From assembly GCA_017635395.1 (NCBI GenBank), contig JAGBLN010000024.1, forward strand, positions 1 through 53,741: a stretch of 53,741 nt of DNA, given 5' to 3'. Positions 32,403 through 42,418 of this stretch are shown in pieces; the stretch's first letter is position 1, and the number at the start of each line of letters is the position of its first letter. The notes under the pieces were generated by a model, which did not search any database, was not told where the DNA came from, and worked only from the letters and a program-made list of their open reading frames with translations. The position numbers and the translations under genes are program-made. The DNA comes from Lachnospiraceae bacterium (GTDB lineage: Bacteria > Bacillota > Clostridia > Lachnospirales > Lachnospiraceae).

Positions 32403-35400
32403 TAAACCGCCGGCACTTGCCATAATGCGTTCTTTTACTGCTGCCAGCACCCTTTCCTTATCGTCAAACCACTCAAGGATCCAGATGTGCATAGTCTTCC
32501 AGCCAAGGCTTTCCATCATTCCGGGCTGTACAGAGAAACGGTCGCCTGCAGTCTGTGCGTCACGCATATTAAAGCCGTCCAGCATTATGCCCAGTACATA
32601 TTCATCAGGCTTTTCAGGCGATACTATGCCGATATCCATGCGGTATGATGATGTTCCTATCTCCGTATGTGTCTTATAGCCCAGCTTTTCTATCTCTGAA
32701 GCTATGATGGAAACCATTTCGTCATGCTCGCGCTTTTCACCGTTTATCACAGGAAGTCTTGATGTTCCGTAACGGGCATATTCCAGGAAGCCTTTCAGTC
32801 CTTCCACACCGGCTGCAGTACTCCTTGCGGTATCGATCTGCTCAGGCTTAAGCACGGCGAATACCATCATTTCCATCCTTGCCCTGGATATGGCCACATT
32901 GAGGCGCCGCCATCCGCCCTCACGGTTAAGGGGGCCGAAATTCATCGATACCTTTCCGGTCTTGTCCGGTCCGTAACAGATGGAGAAAAGGATCACGTCA
33001 CGCTCGTCTCCCTGTACATTTTCCAGGTTCTTTATAAATACGGGCTCCAGACGCTCCCTGTCATATTCTTCCAGTTCCGGATGCTTTAAGAATTCATCAG
33101 CCAGCATATCCTCTATGAGATGCTGCTGAACCACGCTGAAAGTAACAACACCTATGGACTGTTCCCTAAGCTTTTCATCAGAAAGCCTGCGGATGATCTC
33201 GTCAGTGACAGCCTTAGCCTCAGCCTTATTCTGCCTGTTGCCTCCCAGATCATAGGTTCCCTCCACTGGTACCAGGCTCACCCGGCTCACCATGTCCTCA
33301 GGCGACGGGAATGTTGCCAGCAGGTTGCCGTAATACTTCCTGTTGGAATAAGCTATCAGGCTCTCATGCTTTGACCTGTAGTGCCATTTCAGATACATCT
33401 GCGGCATGGACACTGCAAGGCAGTCATCAAGAAGGCTCTCAAGGTCTTCTTCCAGGCTGTCTTCATCGCCTTTATTAACCTTAAAGAAAGCCGTAGGCGG
33501 CAGCTGCTTGGGGTCGCCTACTATAACCGCATTTTTTCCTCTTGCTATAGTGCCCACTGCCTCGCTGGTTGGAAGCTGGCTGGCCTCGTCAAAAATCACC
33601 AGGTCAAAATTCGGGAATGAAGGATCAATATACTGCGCAACCGATATGGGGCTCATCAGCATGCAGGGACAGAGCCGCCTTAATACTCCCGGAGCCTCAT
33701 TAAACAGCTTTCTTATGGACATCCGCCTTCCGCCGGATTTGATTGTCTTTTTTACCAATGCAAGCTCTGCCGTCTCTCCTACATGAAGATTCTCTGTAAG
33801 TGAAGCAACCAGTTCCTGCTGCACAAGCTTCCGGTATTCCTCCTCTTTATCCTTGAACCTGCTTATTAATGTCTCGTATTTTGCTCCCCTGAATTCACGA
33901 AGTCTTTCATCATTGTCTATAAGCTCAGTCGCAAAGCTGTAGTACAGTTCTGCCTCAAAAGCATCCCTGCATTCACCGTTCTTTATCCGGCCTTCCTCGT
34001 ATGCCTTTGTGACACAGGTAAGTCCGCTTTTATTAAGTTTGTTCCTGGTCTTAATATAACCGCTCCAGTCTCTTAAGGCTGTAACATTTTGTATGTAGCC
34101 GTTAAGCCTATCCGAGAGTCTTGATACGAAATCCTCTTCTTCCTCTATATCGGAAACATCAAGTATGGATTCTGAAATTGTACTTTCAATCACTGAATTC
34201 AATGAGCTGACTTTTTCCGCTTCGGCAGGTGCACAGGTCGCTGACGAGCTGAAGTCTTTCCACTGCTGCTGCGGCAATGAAACAAACAAAGTATGCAGCC
34301 CTACTGATTTTTCAACAGCAGCACGAAGCATCGTAAAGTCCGTATCCGTCCCCATATAAAGTCCCTCAAAATAATTTGAAAGATATGACTGGACAGTCTG
34401 AAGCTCCATCGTCAGTTCCTGGACATGGCTTAATTTCTTAAGGATTTCACCGGCATTTGCCTTAGTAACACTTCCCTGCTTCTTTGCAAAAGACGATACT
34501 CTTTTTACTATGTCATTTGTGGCGAAAAATTTTTCAAGGAACCATTTCTTCTGTGCAGCCTCAAATGAATTCAGCAGGTTTGATGCATCGAAGCTTAAGT
34601 TGCGGTCAAAAGCCTTCAGATCATAATCTGCCCCCAGTTCAGCTACGCATGATTTATAATCATCACCCTTATCCAAAAGCGTCATTGCGGACGCAAATAT
34701 GGAATCAAAAGCTGCTGCGGATGCCAGATTAAAAAGCGAAGGGATCCCGTCCGACCTCATGCTTTCCATTTCCAGGATTCTCTTTATGTCTGCCCTTGAA
34801 CAGCTGCAGCCTATGCCTGTCTTACCGGAAAGAGCCTTTACTGCGGCAGGCATGTCATCGCATGCTTTTTTACATTCTTTCCATTCCTGTCCTCTTTCAT
34901 CCCTGAGGGACATTGAATAATCTTCGCTTTCGATACCTTTAAGGGGATGGACTTCATAATTACCTATGAGTTCAGCAACAGCCTCATACTCCCGTATAAG
35001 TTCCCTGTATTCAAGAACATTTTCCTCAGTAGTATCTTCAGCCGAGAAAAATGCTCCCACGCTGTCCTTAAGGCTCACTTTGCCTTTATAGCCTGCCCTG
35101 ACGGAATACTCGCTGATAGTCTTGTAAAGAGAAACGCCGAAAGGTCTTTTCTCATGGACAGCATCGATCACCTCGTCAAGCTCCATCCTGGTCTTATAGA
35201 GTTCATCCGAAATACCGGCAAATTTTCCCGACTTTGCCGTATCCGCAAGATTAAGTGTTTCCTCCAATTGTGACAGGACAGCACTTTTTCCGGCTTTATT
35301 TGAATGCATCTCAAGGCAGAAGGGTCCTAATCCAATGTTTTCCAATCGCCTCTGTACCACGGAAAGCGCCGCCATCTTTTCAGCTACAAAAAGAACTGAC

Positions 35401-37550
35401 TTTCCGTTATAAAGCGCATTGGCTATCATGTTCGTGATGGTCTGGGACTTGCCGGTTCCGGGCGGTCCGTGAAGCACAAAGCTTTCACCTGCAGCCGCAG
35501 TCACTATTGCAGCCATCTGCGAGGAGTCCGCAGGAAGCGGCACAGCCACCTTGTCAGGCTTTATGAACTCATCAAGCCTGTTCAGTTCAGTAAGCTGTCC
35601 GGATGGTGTCCATGCTACCTGTCCATCTATAAGGCTTCTTACTATCTTATTTTCCGTAAGCTCGGAAGCACGGTTATGTAGGTCATTCCACATGACAAAC
35701 TGTCCGAAAGAAAAAAGGCCTAAGCAGGTGACATTTTCAACATCCCAGTTCTTTTCAGCCATTACTGCATTCCTGACCGTCTGGAATATAAGCGGAAGGT
35801 CTATTCCGTGCTCGTCTTCAGGCAGGGGATCCAGCCCTGAGATATCAACATTGTGATCCTGTCTAAGATACTCGAGGAGGGTGACATTGATCTGTGTTTC
35901 TTCGTTCCTTGAACGGATGATATACCCCTTGCCCTTTATACTCCTCACTATGTCCACGGGTATAAGAACCAGCGGCGCATACCTGGGCTTCTGTGAAACC
36001 TCAGTCTCAAACCATTTAAGGAATCCGGCAGCTACAAAAAGAGTGTTAGCGCCGTTTTCTTCCAGGCTCTGCTTTGCTGCCCTCTGCAGCTTCTTGAGCC
36101 TGTCCTTCATCTCCTCTTCCTTAAAGAACGTGTGTATCCTTTTCTGCTTTAATTCTTCAGCCGCAAATACTTTGATCCTGTCATCATTGTCAGCTCCGAA
36201 AAAATCCGAAGTCTTGTTGCCTGCATCCTCAAGTTCCGACGGAACAGGAAGTATCGAAATATCTTTACTGTCAGCCAGCACATCCTCAACCTCGCCCGGG
36301 TCACTGACCATAAGCTTTATGGCACGCATTCCCCTGAAGTTAAGAAGGGCATTGCGCATGCTGAAATCAAGCAGCCGTCTTTCCCAAATCTGCTGCTTGG
36401 TATATCCGGCATCAGCTTCATTGGAAAGCGCAACAGCTTTTTCCCTAAGGGTATTGTCGAGCGAGGACGGCGAATACATATAAGATGCTTTGCCCTGCGC
36501 TCCGGCAGCCCTTTCCGGATCCTCTCCGGCTTCCCTGTCAGCAGGAAGAGGCACTATACCGCTTATCCTGCATCTTGCAATATCAACGGCAAGCTCAAAC
36601 TCTTTTTTCCCGTTTATGTCAGCAAGCGCAGCTTCCACCGCGCTGTCAAAATCAGTATCCCGTCCGCTGTTCATGGCGGTACACTCTACCGGGAGCATCT
36701 CCTCGGCACCTTTGGCCATACGCTTCCTGAGGGCAGTCACATCATCAACTGAGCAGTCTGCAAAAGCCTCTTCCTCAAGCCAGCAGGATGTATATGCATG
36801 TTCCCTGAATATGGTTATGACAGGACGAAGTCCTGCAGCCTCAAGGCAGGATGCATAGAAAAGCGCCATATCAATGCAGGTACCCTGACCGGTCCTGCAG
36901 ATTTCTTCCGGCAATCGCACACGCTGTCCGCAGGTCTCAAAACTTGCCTGCGGCACCATATAGTTTATATTCAGATTCTTTATCGCCGCATATATCGCCG
37001 CCATCTGTTTCTTTACAGTATCCGCATCCTTAGCCTGATATCCGGTAAAACTGGGGATGCCGCCCCAGCCCTTAAGGATATCTGCCGCACTGTTCATAAC
37101 CTTTGTAACTTCCGTCACATTAGGCATTACAAAAGCCGCGGTAAGCTCAGGCATAACACGGGGGCCGCACCACTCCGAAGGCGTAAATATATCAAGGCTT
37201 TCCGTACTTTCACCGAGGATATTTTCCTCTTCATCCGAGACAGAAAAAGTGACTGTGCCGCTCACCCTTTCACTCAGACCGTACAGATACGAGAACGAAA
37301 GAATGATATCTGTCCGGCTTATCTCCAGTATGCCGCCAGGTTCAAGCTCATCCACTGCGATATCCTTTGAAACTGCAAATTCAGGATCAAAGCTTACGTG
37401 AAGGTGAAGGTTCCTTATCCGTTCATCACCTTTATTATTCAAAATAATACTCCGGATAAATGGAACGTGGTTCTGCTGCATGGAAAGGTTAAGCACCTTC
37501 ATCATTTCAGCCCTGATTTCTATAATGTTATTCCTGATCTCGTTTTCCAT
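32400..37550 (-). CDS. Giant DUF4011 / SF1 helicase protein with transglutaminase-like and nuclease-like domains
   Basis: The 1716 residues are, in order: a beta-sandwich domain (about 15-125); a transglutaminase-like region with Cys225 (GTCIDMALFYASCLEAAGL), His251 (REHAYTSCWLEE) and a following Asp-rich stretch; the DUF4011 segment (IWERRLLDFSMRNALLNFRG, near 385); an SF1 helicase with Walker A GPPGTGKSQT near 697, a long coiled insert, Walker B LVIFDEASQLPTSEAVG near 1320, then GDPKQLPPT, QGDERDVILFS and LNVAISRAR; and a C-terminal PD-(D/E)XK/Vsr-like domain (about 1600-1710, YRMDIGI, LDGF). COG1112 helicases with DUF4011 occur in defence and repair contexts, but neither neighbour (trmO, hisZ) is a defence gene. 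GGAG precedes the ATG. The function is unknown. Confidence 0.85.
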   Translation of the reverse strand: MENEIRNNIIEIRAEMMKVLNLSMQQNHVPFIRSIILNNKGDERIRNLHLHVSFDPEFAVSKDIAVDELEPGGILEISRTDIILSFSYLYGLSERVSGTVTFSVSDEEENILGESTESLDIFTPSEWCGPRVMPELTAAFVMPNVTEVTKVMNSAADILKGWGGIPSFTGYQAKDADTVKKQMAAIYAAIKNLNINYMVPQASFETCGQRVRLPEEICRTGQGTCIDMALFYASCLEAAGLRPVITIFREHAYTSCWLEEEAFADCSVDDVTALRKRMAKGAEEMLPVECTAMNSGRDTDFDSAVEAALADINGKKEFELAVDIARCRISGIVPLPADREAGEDPERAAGAQGKASYMYSPSSLDNTLREKAVALSNEADAGYTKQQIWERRLLDFSMRNALLNFRGMRAIKLMVSDPGEVEDVLADSKDISILPVPSELEDAGNKTSDFFGADNDDRIKVFAAEELKQKRIHTFFKEEEMKDRLKKLQRAAKQSLEENGANTLFVAAGFLKWFETEVSQKPRYAPLVLIPVDIVRSIKGKGYIIRSRNEETQINVTLLEYLRQDHNVDISGLDPLPEDEHGIDLPLIFQTVRNAVMAEKNWDVENVTCLGLFSFGQFVMWNDLHNRASELTENKIVRSLIDGQVAWTPSGQLTELNRLDEFIKPDKVAVPLPADSSQMAAIVTAAAGESFVLHGPPGTGKSQTITNMIANALYNGKSVLFVAEKMAALSVVQRRLENIGLGPFCLEMHSNKAGKSAVLSQLEETLNLADTAKSGKFAGISDELYKTRMELDEVIDAVHEKRPFGVSLYKTISEYSVRAGYKGKVSLKDSVGAFFSAEDTTEENVLEYRELIREYEAVAELIGNYEVHPLKGIESEDYSMSLRDERGQEWKECKKACDDMPAAVKALSGKTGIGCSCSRADIKRILEMESMRSDGIPSLFNLASAAAFDSIFASAMTLLDKGDDYKSCVAELGADYDLKAFDRNLSFDASNLLNSFEAAQKKWFLEKFFATNDIVKRVSSFAKKQGSVTKANAGEILKKLSHVQELTMELQTVQSYLSNYFEGLYMGTDTDFTMLRAAVEKSVGLHTLFVSLPQQQWKDFSSSATCAPAEAEKVSSLNSVIESTISESILDVSDIEEEEDFVSRLSDRLNGYIQNVTALRDWSGYIKTRNKLNKSGLTCVTKAYEEGRIKNGECRDAFEAELYYSFATELIDNDERLREFRGAKYETLISRFKDKEEEYRKLVQQELVASLTENLHVGETAELALVKKTIKSGGRRMSIRKLFNEAPGVLRRLCPCMLMSPISVAQYIDPSFPNFDLVIFDEASQLPTSEAVGTIARGKNAVIVGDPKQLPPTAFFKVNKGDEDSLEEDLESLLDDCLAVSMPQMYLKWHYRSKHESLIAYSNRKYYGNLLATFPSPEDMVSRVSLVPVEGTYDLGGNRQNKAEAKAVTDEIIRRLSDEKLREQSIGVVTFSVVQQHLIEDMLADEFLKHPELEEYDRERLEPVFIKNLENVQGDERDVILFSICYGPDKTGKVSMNFGPLNREGGWRRLNVAISRARMEMMVFAVLKPEQIDTARSTAAGVEGLKGFLEYARYGTSRLPVINGEKREHDEMVSIIASEIEKLGYKTHTEIGTSSYRMDIGIVSPEKPDEYVLGIMLDGFNMRDAQTAGDRFSVQPGMMESLGWKTMHIWILEWFDDKERVLAAVKERIMASAGGL

Positions 37551-37659
37551 ATTGATACTCCGTTATTTTGTCCTTCAATATCAGAATCCATACTGGCTTT
37601 TTTAGTCATACAAACTTCTAACAGTTACCCGCTACAATTCTGCTTTTTGCACATCATAG

Positions 37660-38373
37660 TCAGAATGTTTCACTCTGTTTCTTCTCTACACCGCATACCG
37701 TGATCACTTCACCGCGTACTGTAAATCTGATGTTATAGTCATAGTAGAACACACCCCACACCCGTTCCTCATCATGTATGAATGCAGGCCTCGGATCCTG
37801 TTCCAGTATCTGCACCGCCGCATTCCTGTACTCAGCCGGAAGCAGTTCCTTTAGTTCATCAGGAAACACTACCTCATGCTTCCTGTCCGATAAGCTTTCC
37901 CCAAAGCCTCCCCTTACTCCCGGATGCGCATCCGCATACGGGATATAAGGCTTTATATCCACAATAGGCGTTCCGTTTAAAAGGTCTGCCCCTGAAACAA
38001 TAAGCGTCTGTCCGTATTTTTCATCTGCGACAACTTTCTCCAGCCTTACACAGGACAGTCCTATGGGATTCGGCCTGAAGGGCGACCTGGTAGCAAACAC
38101 GCCTCTTCGCTCCTTGCCGCCAAGCTTTGGCGGTGTCACGGTTGCATTCCACTTTTCCCTTACATTTTCAGAAAAGATAAACAGCAGCCAGAGATAATCA
38201 TATTCTTCAATGCCCTTGATAGCATCCGGATGCCGGAACTCAGGCTCAAATACGATCCTTCCGGTAGTATCCGGTGCCAATCCGCTCTGTCGCGGTATCC
38301 CGAATTTTTCAGTAAAGCCGGTCTCAATATGCGCGATCTGAGTAAAGTTAAAAGCCGAAGGATCAATCCCCAT
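37660..38373 (-). CDS. trmO: TrmO-like tRNA t6A37 N6-methyltransferase
   Basis: TrmO methylates the t6A base at position 37 of some Thr tRNAs. The roughly 237 residues match the TsaA/YaeB family: an early IAHIETGFTEKFGIPRQSGL, YDYLWLLFIF, RRGVFATRSPFRPNPIGLS, the LLNGTPIVDIKPYIPYAD segment, and a C-terminal DPRP region. I chose the ATG at 38373 because GAGGAG lies five bases upstream; the TTG at 38385 coincides with that site. It lies right after rsmI, giving two RNA methyltransferases in tandem with trmN6-like upstream. Confidence 0.93.
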   Translation of the reverse strand: MGIDPSAFNFTQIAHIETGFTEKFGIPRQSGLAPDTTGRIVFEPEFRHPDAIKGIEEYDYLWLLFIFSENVREKWNATVTPPKLGGKERRGVFATRSPFRPNPIGLSCVRLEKVVADEKYGQTLIVSGADLLNGTPIVDIKPYIPYADAHPGVRGGFGESLSDRKHEVVFPDELKELLPAEYRNAAVQILEQDPRPAFIHDEERVWGVFYYDYNIRFTVRGEVITVCGVEKKQSETF

Positions 38374-38381
38374 ATGACTCC

Positions 38382-39302
38382 TCAATTCTTCTCATCCAAA
38401 AGCGCATTATAAATATCGCGCTTTGATACGCCCCTGTCTAATGCAGCCTGTTTCATGGCGCTTTTCCTGTCCATCCCCTGTGTTTCATACATTCCAACAT
38501 GCTCGGTTACAGACATCTTTGTAAATTCCTGTATCCCGGCATTTTTTACCTTTTCTTCATCGGCCCCCTCTATTACAAGGACATACTCCCCCCTGGTTTC
38601 CTCAGTCTCATACAGTTCTATGGCTGTCTTTATCGTAAGTGGCATCACTGTCTCAAACTTTTTTGTAAGCTCCCGGCATAGGGTCAGCCTTCTGTCATCA
38701 AAAGGATCCGCATCATCCAGAAGAGCATCCTTAAGCTCCTTTAAAGTCTTCTTAAGATGATGGGGGGCCTCATAAAGTATTATGGTCCTTTTCTCGTACT
38801 TCAAATCTTCAAGTACACTTAATCTCTCTTTTTTTCCTGCCGGCAAAAAACCCTCAAAGCAAAACCGTCTTGTAGGCAGGCCTGACAGGGTAAGCGCAGT
38901 TATGCAGGCTGCCGCCCCCGGCAATGAAGTAACATGTATTCCCTCATCAATGCACATACGCACCAGCACTTCACCGGGATCTGATATGGCAGGTGTCCCC
39001 GCATCCGTGATAAGGGCCACATTCTGCCCCTCTTTCAGCATGCTGATTATCTTCTCAGCCTTGTCATACTTATGTTTGTCATCATAACTTATCAGATGCT
39101 TCTTAATCCCGAAATTAGTAAGCAGATGTATGCTGTTCCTGGTATCCTCCGCCGCTATTACATCCACCATTTCCAGTGTCTCCAGCACCCTCGCCGTAAT
39201 ATCACCTAAATTCCCTATAGGCGTAGCACAGAGATAAAGCGTACCAGATGCTAAATTATTCTCTTTCTGACCTTGTATCGTACTGATGATAATCCACCCC
39301 AA
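38382..39302 (-). CDS. rsmI: 16S rRNA (cytidine1402-2'-O)-methyltransferase
   Basis: RsmI methylates the ribose of C1402 in the decoding centre. The tetrapyrrole-methylase fold is clear: GTLYLCATPIGNLGDITARV at the start, DVIAAEDTRNS, ALITDAGTPAISDPG, SLPGAAACITALTLSGLP, and GYVLVIEGA-like ending EYVLVIEGAD, followed by a helical C-terminal domain. The start is uncertain. No ATG fits: the only start codon in frame before the conserved region is the TTG at 39302, which has no Shine-Dalgarno. It is the last common gene of the yaaR-holB-ricT-yabB-yabC block. Confidence 0.94.
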   Translation of the reverse strand: MGWIIISTIQGQKENNLASGTLYLCATPIGNLGDITARVLETLEMVDVIAAEDTRNSIHLLTNFGIKKHLISYDDKHKYDKAEKIISMLKEGQNVALITDAGTPAISDPGEVLVRMCIDEGIHVTSLPGAAACITALTLSGLPTRRFCFEGFLPAGKKERLSVLEDLKYEKRTIILYEAPHHLKKTLKELKDALLDDADPFDDRRLTLCRELTKKFETVMPLTIKTAIELYETEETRGEYVLVIEGADEEKVKNAGIQEFTKMSVTEHVGMYETQGMDRKSAMKQAALDRGVSKRDIYNALLDEKN

Positions 39303-39355
39303 TCTGTAGAATTATGAACTAAGCCTAAAAACGGGACAGCTGCCCTTAATACAAT

Positions 39356-40141
39356 TCAAAACCTGTAATCCCTCTTTATCTCCTCGGTGTAATCCCCACT
39401 CTTTTCAAAGATGATAAGCGGCTTTTCCATCTTCATCCCGCTTTTGCCGCCTTTAGCAGCTTCGATGAGTACCATCTCCGGTTCCTTATCCGCATAAGGA
39501 TAAACCACCCTGACCCGCTTGGGTTCCAGCTTATATTTCGTAAGCGTACACAGAAGTTCCGAAAGCCTTTCCGGCTTATGTACCAAAAACAGCTTTCCCC
39601 CAGGTGTCAGCACCTTGGCCGCCGCCCTTGACACATCATCGAAAGTGCACATAAGCTCATGACGGGCTATTGCCAGCGCCTCGTCGGGATTTACCAGGCC
39701 GTTGCCTTTTTTCATATATGGCGGATTGCAGGTCACAACATCAAAAGAAGCTGGCCCGAAAATACTGCCCGCTTCCTTTATATCACCTTCCACTATTTCC
39801 ACCCGGTCCTGCAGCACAGTTCGGTTGTACTCAACGCTGCGTCTTGCCATATCAGCACTTTCCGGCTGTATCTCAAGCCCGGTAAGTTTTGAAGCCTTCG
39901 TCTTTGCTGATAACAGCAGCGGCAGTATTCCTGTGCCCGTGCCCATATCCAGCACTTTTGCGCCATCCTTTACGCTGACAAAACCGGAAAGCAACACAGC
40001 GTCCATTCCGAAGCAGAACCGCTTAATATCCTGAATTATAAAAAGGCCCGATATCTGAAGATCATCAAGCCTCTCATTTTCTTTTATTCCCGTTTTTGTA
40101 TCAGTCCGTGCTTCCGCCACCGTTTCCTTCTGTTCCGCCAT
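39356..40141 (-). CDS. TrmN6-like tRNA (adenine37-N6)-methyltransferase
   Basis: This is a class I SAM methyltransferase of the YfiC/YabB type, which modifies A37 of tRNA-Val in E. coli. The SAM motif DMGTGTGILPLLLSA and the catalytic CNPPYMK (NPPY, for N6 of adenine) are present; the tail VYPYADKEPEMVLIEAAKGG is typical. The frame overlaps the C-terminal Asn/Gly tail of ricT by 41 bases. The order ricT-yabB-rsmI is the same as in Bacillus. The substrate is inferred from the family. Confidence 0.9.
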   Translation of the reverse strand: MAEQKETVAEARTDTKTGIKENERLDDLQISGLFIIQDIKRFCFGMDAVLLSGFVSVKDGAKVLDMGTGTGILPLLLSAKTKASKLTGLEIQPESADMARRSVEYNRTVLQDRVEIVEGDIKEAGSIFGPASFDVVTCNPPYMKKGNGLVNPDEALAIARHELMCTFDDVSRAAAKVLTPGGKLFLVHKPERLSELLCTLTKYKLEPKRVRVVYPYADKEPEMVLIEAAKGGKSGMKMEKPLIIFEKSGDYTEEIKRDYRF

Positions 40142-41390
40142 TCACGCCGCCGTTATCTTTTGGGCCTTTGTTGTTGCCTTTATTAAAATTCCTGTTATAG
40201 TCTTTATTAAAATGCTTTCCCTGCTTTTTGTTGAAATTCTTTTTCTGCCTGTTGTCCCGGTTCTTCCCCTGGTGACTGCCCTCCGGCCTGTTCTCATTAT
40301 TATTCAGATCATTATCCTGCCCGCCTTCTTTAGACTCTTTCTTATTCTTGAAATGATCCTTTTTGTTATTCTTGAATTTCTTATTCTTTTTCCAGTTGCC
40401 CTTACCGGAATCATTGCCTTTGTCACGGCCTTCCTGTTCGGATACATGATCCTCCGCAGACTCAATAGCAGACAGCTCATCATCCATCAGTCCGGCAAGT
40501 TCTGCAGCCTCCTCGCCGTCAAGAAGTTCCGGAATATCACTCTCAGTATTTTCAGCCTCTTTACTCTCATCCTTGACGCGTCTCTTAAACTCAAGATCGT
40601 CAGCAGAATACTCCTCCAGCTGCTTCTCGCCGTTAACCTCAGTCATTACCTTTACCCGGCCGCGAAGTATGTCAACATTCTGCGCGATTCCCTGGGTACC
40701 GTCAGGAAGGGTAACTTTCTCACCGTTTTTAGGCATGCGCTTATTAAGGTATGAATATGCCTCTACCTCATAGGACAGGCAGCACATAAGCTTTCCGCAC
40801 ATTCCGGAGATCTTCCCCGGATTAAGGGAAAGGTTCTGTTCCTTTGCCATCTTGATGGAAACAGGAATAAAATCCGTCATGTAAGCATGGCAGCACAGCT
40901 CCCTGCCGCAGGTTCCCATTCCGCCCAGTATCCTTGTTGCGTCACGCACGCCTATCTGCCTGAGCTCTATCCTTGTGTGGAAGGCGCCAGCCAGGTCCTT
41001 TACCAGTTCCCTGAAATCCACCCTGCCGTCAGCAGTAAAATAGAATGTCAGCTTATTTCTGTCAAAGCTGTACTCTGCATCAATAAGCTTCATTTCAAGC
41101 CCATGATTAGCTACCTTTTCCTTGCAGGTCCTAAGCGCGCTTTTCTCAAGCTCTATGTTTTCCTTATTCTGCTCTGCATCCTTCTCTGTTGCCACTCTCA
41201 TAATTGGCTTTAAAGGCTGCTTTACCTTTTCGTCCTCTATATCGTACGGCGGAAGTGCCACTATGCCGTACTCCATTCCCTGTGCGGTATCGACTATGAC
41301 TGCCGTTCCTCTTTTTAGCTCATGATCCCCCGGATCAAAATAATATGCCTTACCGGCAGTACGAAAACGCACACCTACAACTTTTTTCAT
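40101..41390 (-). CDS. ricT: RicT/PSP1 domain protein with Lys/Asn-rich tail
   Basis: RicT (YaaT) is a subunit of the Ric complex in Bacillus, which carries Fe-S clusters and speeds RNase Y-dependent RNA processing. Residues 1 to about 260 are the PSP1 core with the cysteine cluster CGRELCCHAYMTDF and MCGKLMCCLSYE, both intact. The remaining 170 residues are low-complexity: an acidic Glu/Asp part, then Lys/Asn/Gly repeats (KKNKKFKNNKK, NFNKKQGKHFNKDYN) likely to be disordered and to bind RNA. The ATG overlaps the holB stop (TAATG). It ends 41 bases inside the methyltransferase gene. Confidence 0.93.
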   Translation of the reverse strand: MKKVVGVRFRTAGKAYYFDPGDHELKRGTAVIVDTAQGMEYGIVALPPYDIEDEKVKQPLKPIMRVATEKDAEQNKENIELEKSALRTCKEKVANHGLEMKLIDAEYSFDRNKLTFYFTADGRVDFRELVKDLAGAFHTRIELRQIGVRDATRILGGMGTCGRELCCHAYMTDFIPVSIKMAKEQNLSLNPGKISGMCGKLMCCLSYEVEAYSYLNKRMPKNGEKVTLPDGTQGIAQNVDILRGRVKVMTEVNGEKQLEEYSADDLEFKRRVKDESKEAENTESDIPELLDGEEAAELAGLMDDELSAIESAEDHVSEQEGRDKGNDSGKGNWKKNKKFKNNKKDHFKNKKESKEGGQDNDLNNNENRPEGSHQGKNRDNRQKKNFNKKQGKHFNKDYNRNFNKGNNKGPKDNGGVNGGTEGNGGGSTD

Positions 41391-42406
41391 TACTTAATAT
41401 TCTCCTTGATAGTCAGAAGCAGCAGCTCCATGGTAAGCTCATAATCCACCATGGATTTAAGCCTCGACTTTGCAGTATCAAGGGCATTTATCACTTCCTC
41501 GATTCCTTCATAGTCGCTGGATGATGCTACTTTCTGTATACTGGACATCTCATCCCTGAATATAAGATGATTCATGTCATGTGTAGCCTTGAAAAGCAGG
41601 ATATCCCTGTACCACACTGCCATGATATCCAGATAGTCATTAATATCAAAACCGTAATCACGGATTTCCTTAAGGGCATCCATGATGTCGGCAGTATCCA
41701 TTACGCTTATGTTCTTTAAGAGAGACAGGGCACTGGTCCTGATCTTCTCAAAATCCTCGCTGGTAGCAAGGGCCTTTGCCTGTCCCAGATTACCTCTGGC
41801 AAAAGCAACACATATCTCTGCTTTGTTTTCTTCTACCCCGAACTCCTTCTTGAGATACCTGCGCATATCCTCATCGGGAACAGGCTTCATGTTAAGAGTC
41901 ACGCAGCGGCTGAGTATGGTCTCAAGCAGCGCTTCCGTGGAAAGCGTAAGAAGAAGGAACACAGCATATTCAGGCGGCTCCTCAATTGTCTTAAGCAACG
42001 AATTCTGTGCCTGAGGTGTCATTTTTTCAGCTTCCTCGATTATGTATATCTTATACTTTGCGCTGTAAGGCTTTATATTAACGGTCTCAAGAATGCCTGT
42101 GCGCACATCATCAATGCTTATGATATTCGGCTTTGAATGATGCAGGAAGATGATGTCCGGGTGGTTCTTTGATGCGGCCTGATGGCAGGCGTGGCACTCT
42201 CCGCAGGATTCGGAAAGGCTCCCTTTTTCAGGATCGCCGGTATTTTCGCACACAAGAGCCTGGGCAAATACCTTCGCTATGAATTCCTTACCAGAACGGT
42301 TAGGTCCGCACAGAATATACGCATTGGAAACCTTGCCGGTGGATACCGCATTTCCAAGCTCCTCTTTTATTTCTTTCTGTCCTATAATATCCGAAAATAC
42401 AGCCAT
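41390..42406 (-). CDS. holB: DNA polymerase III delta' subunit
   Basis: HolB is the clamp-loader delta' subunit. The 338 residues show the AAA+ fold with FSDIIGQKEIKEELGNAV, a P-loop GPNRSGKE (less regular than GxxGxGK, as is common for delta'), the zinc-binding CGECHACHQAASKNHPDI, and the SRC motif (ETILSRCVTL). It lies in the conserved block between yaaR and ricT. GGGGG precedes the ATG. Confidence 0.96.
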   Translation of the reverse strand: MAVFSDIIGQKEIKEELGNAVSTGKVSNAYILCGPNRSGKEFIAKVFAQALVCENTGDPEKGSLSESCGECHACHQAASKNHPDIIFLHHSKPNIISIDDVRTGILETVNIKPYSAKYKIYIIEEAEKMTPQAQNSLLKTIEEPPEYAVFLLLTLSTEALLETILSRCVTLNMKPVPDEDMRRYLKKEFGVEENKAEICVAFARGNLGQAKALATSEDFEKIRTSALSLLKNISVMDTADIMDALKEIRDYGFDINDYLDIMAVWYRDILLFKATHDMNHLIFRDEMSSIQKVASSSDYEGIEEVINALDTAKSRLKSMVDYELTMELLLLTIKENIK

Positions 42407-42418
42407 AATATGCCCCCT

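Noticed and set aside
32400-37550. A defence island around the giant helicase
   Set aside because: Flanking genes are trmO, rsmI and his genes; no toxin, nuclease or methylase companion gene was found.
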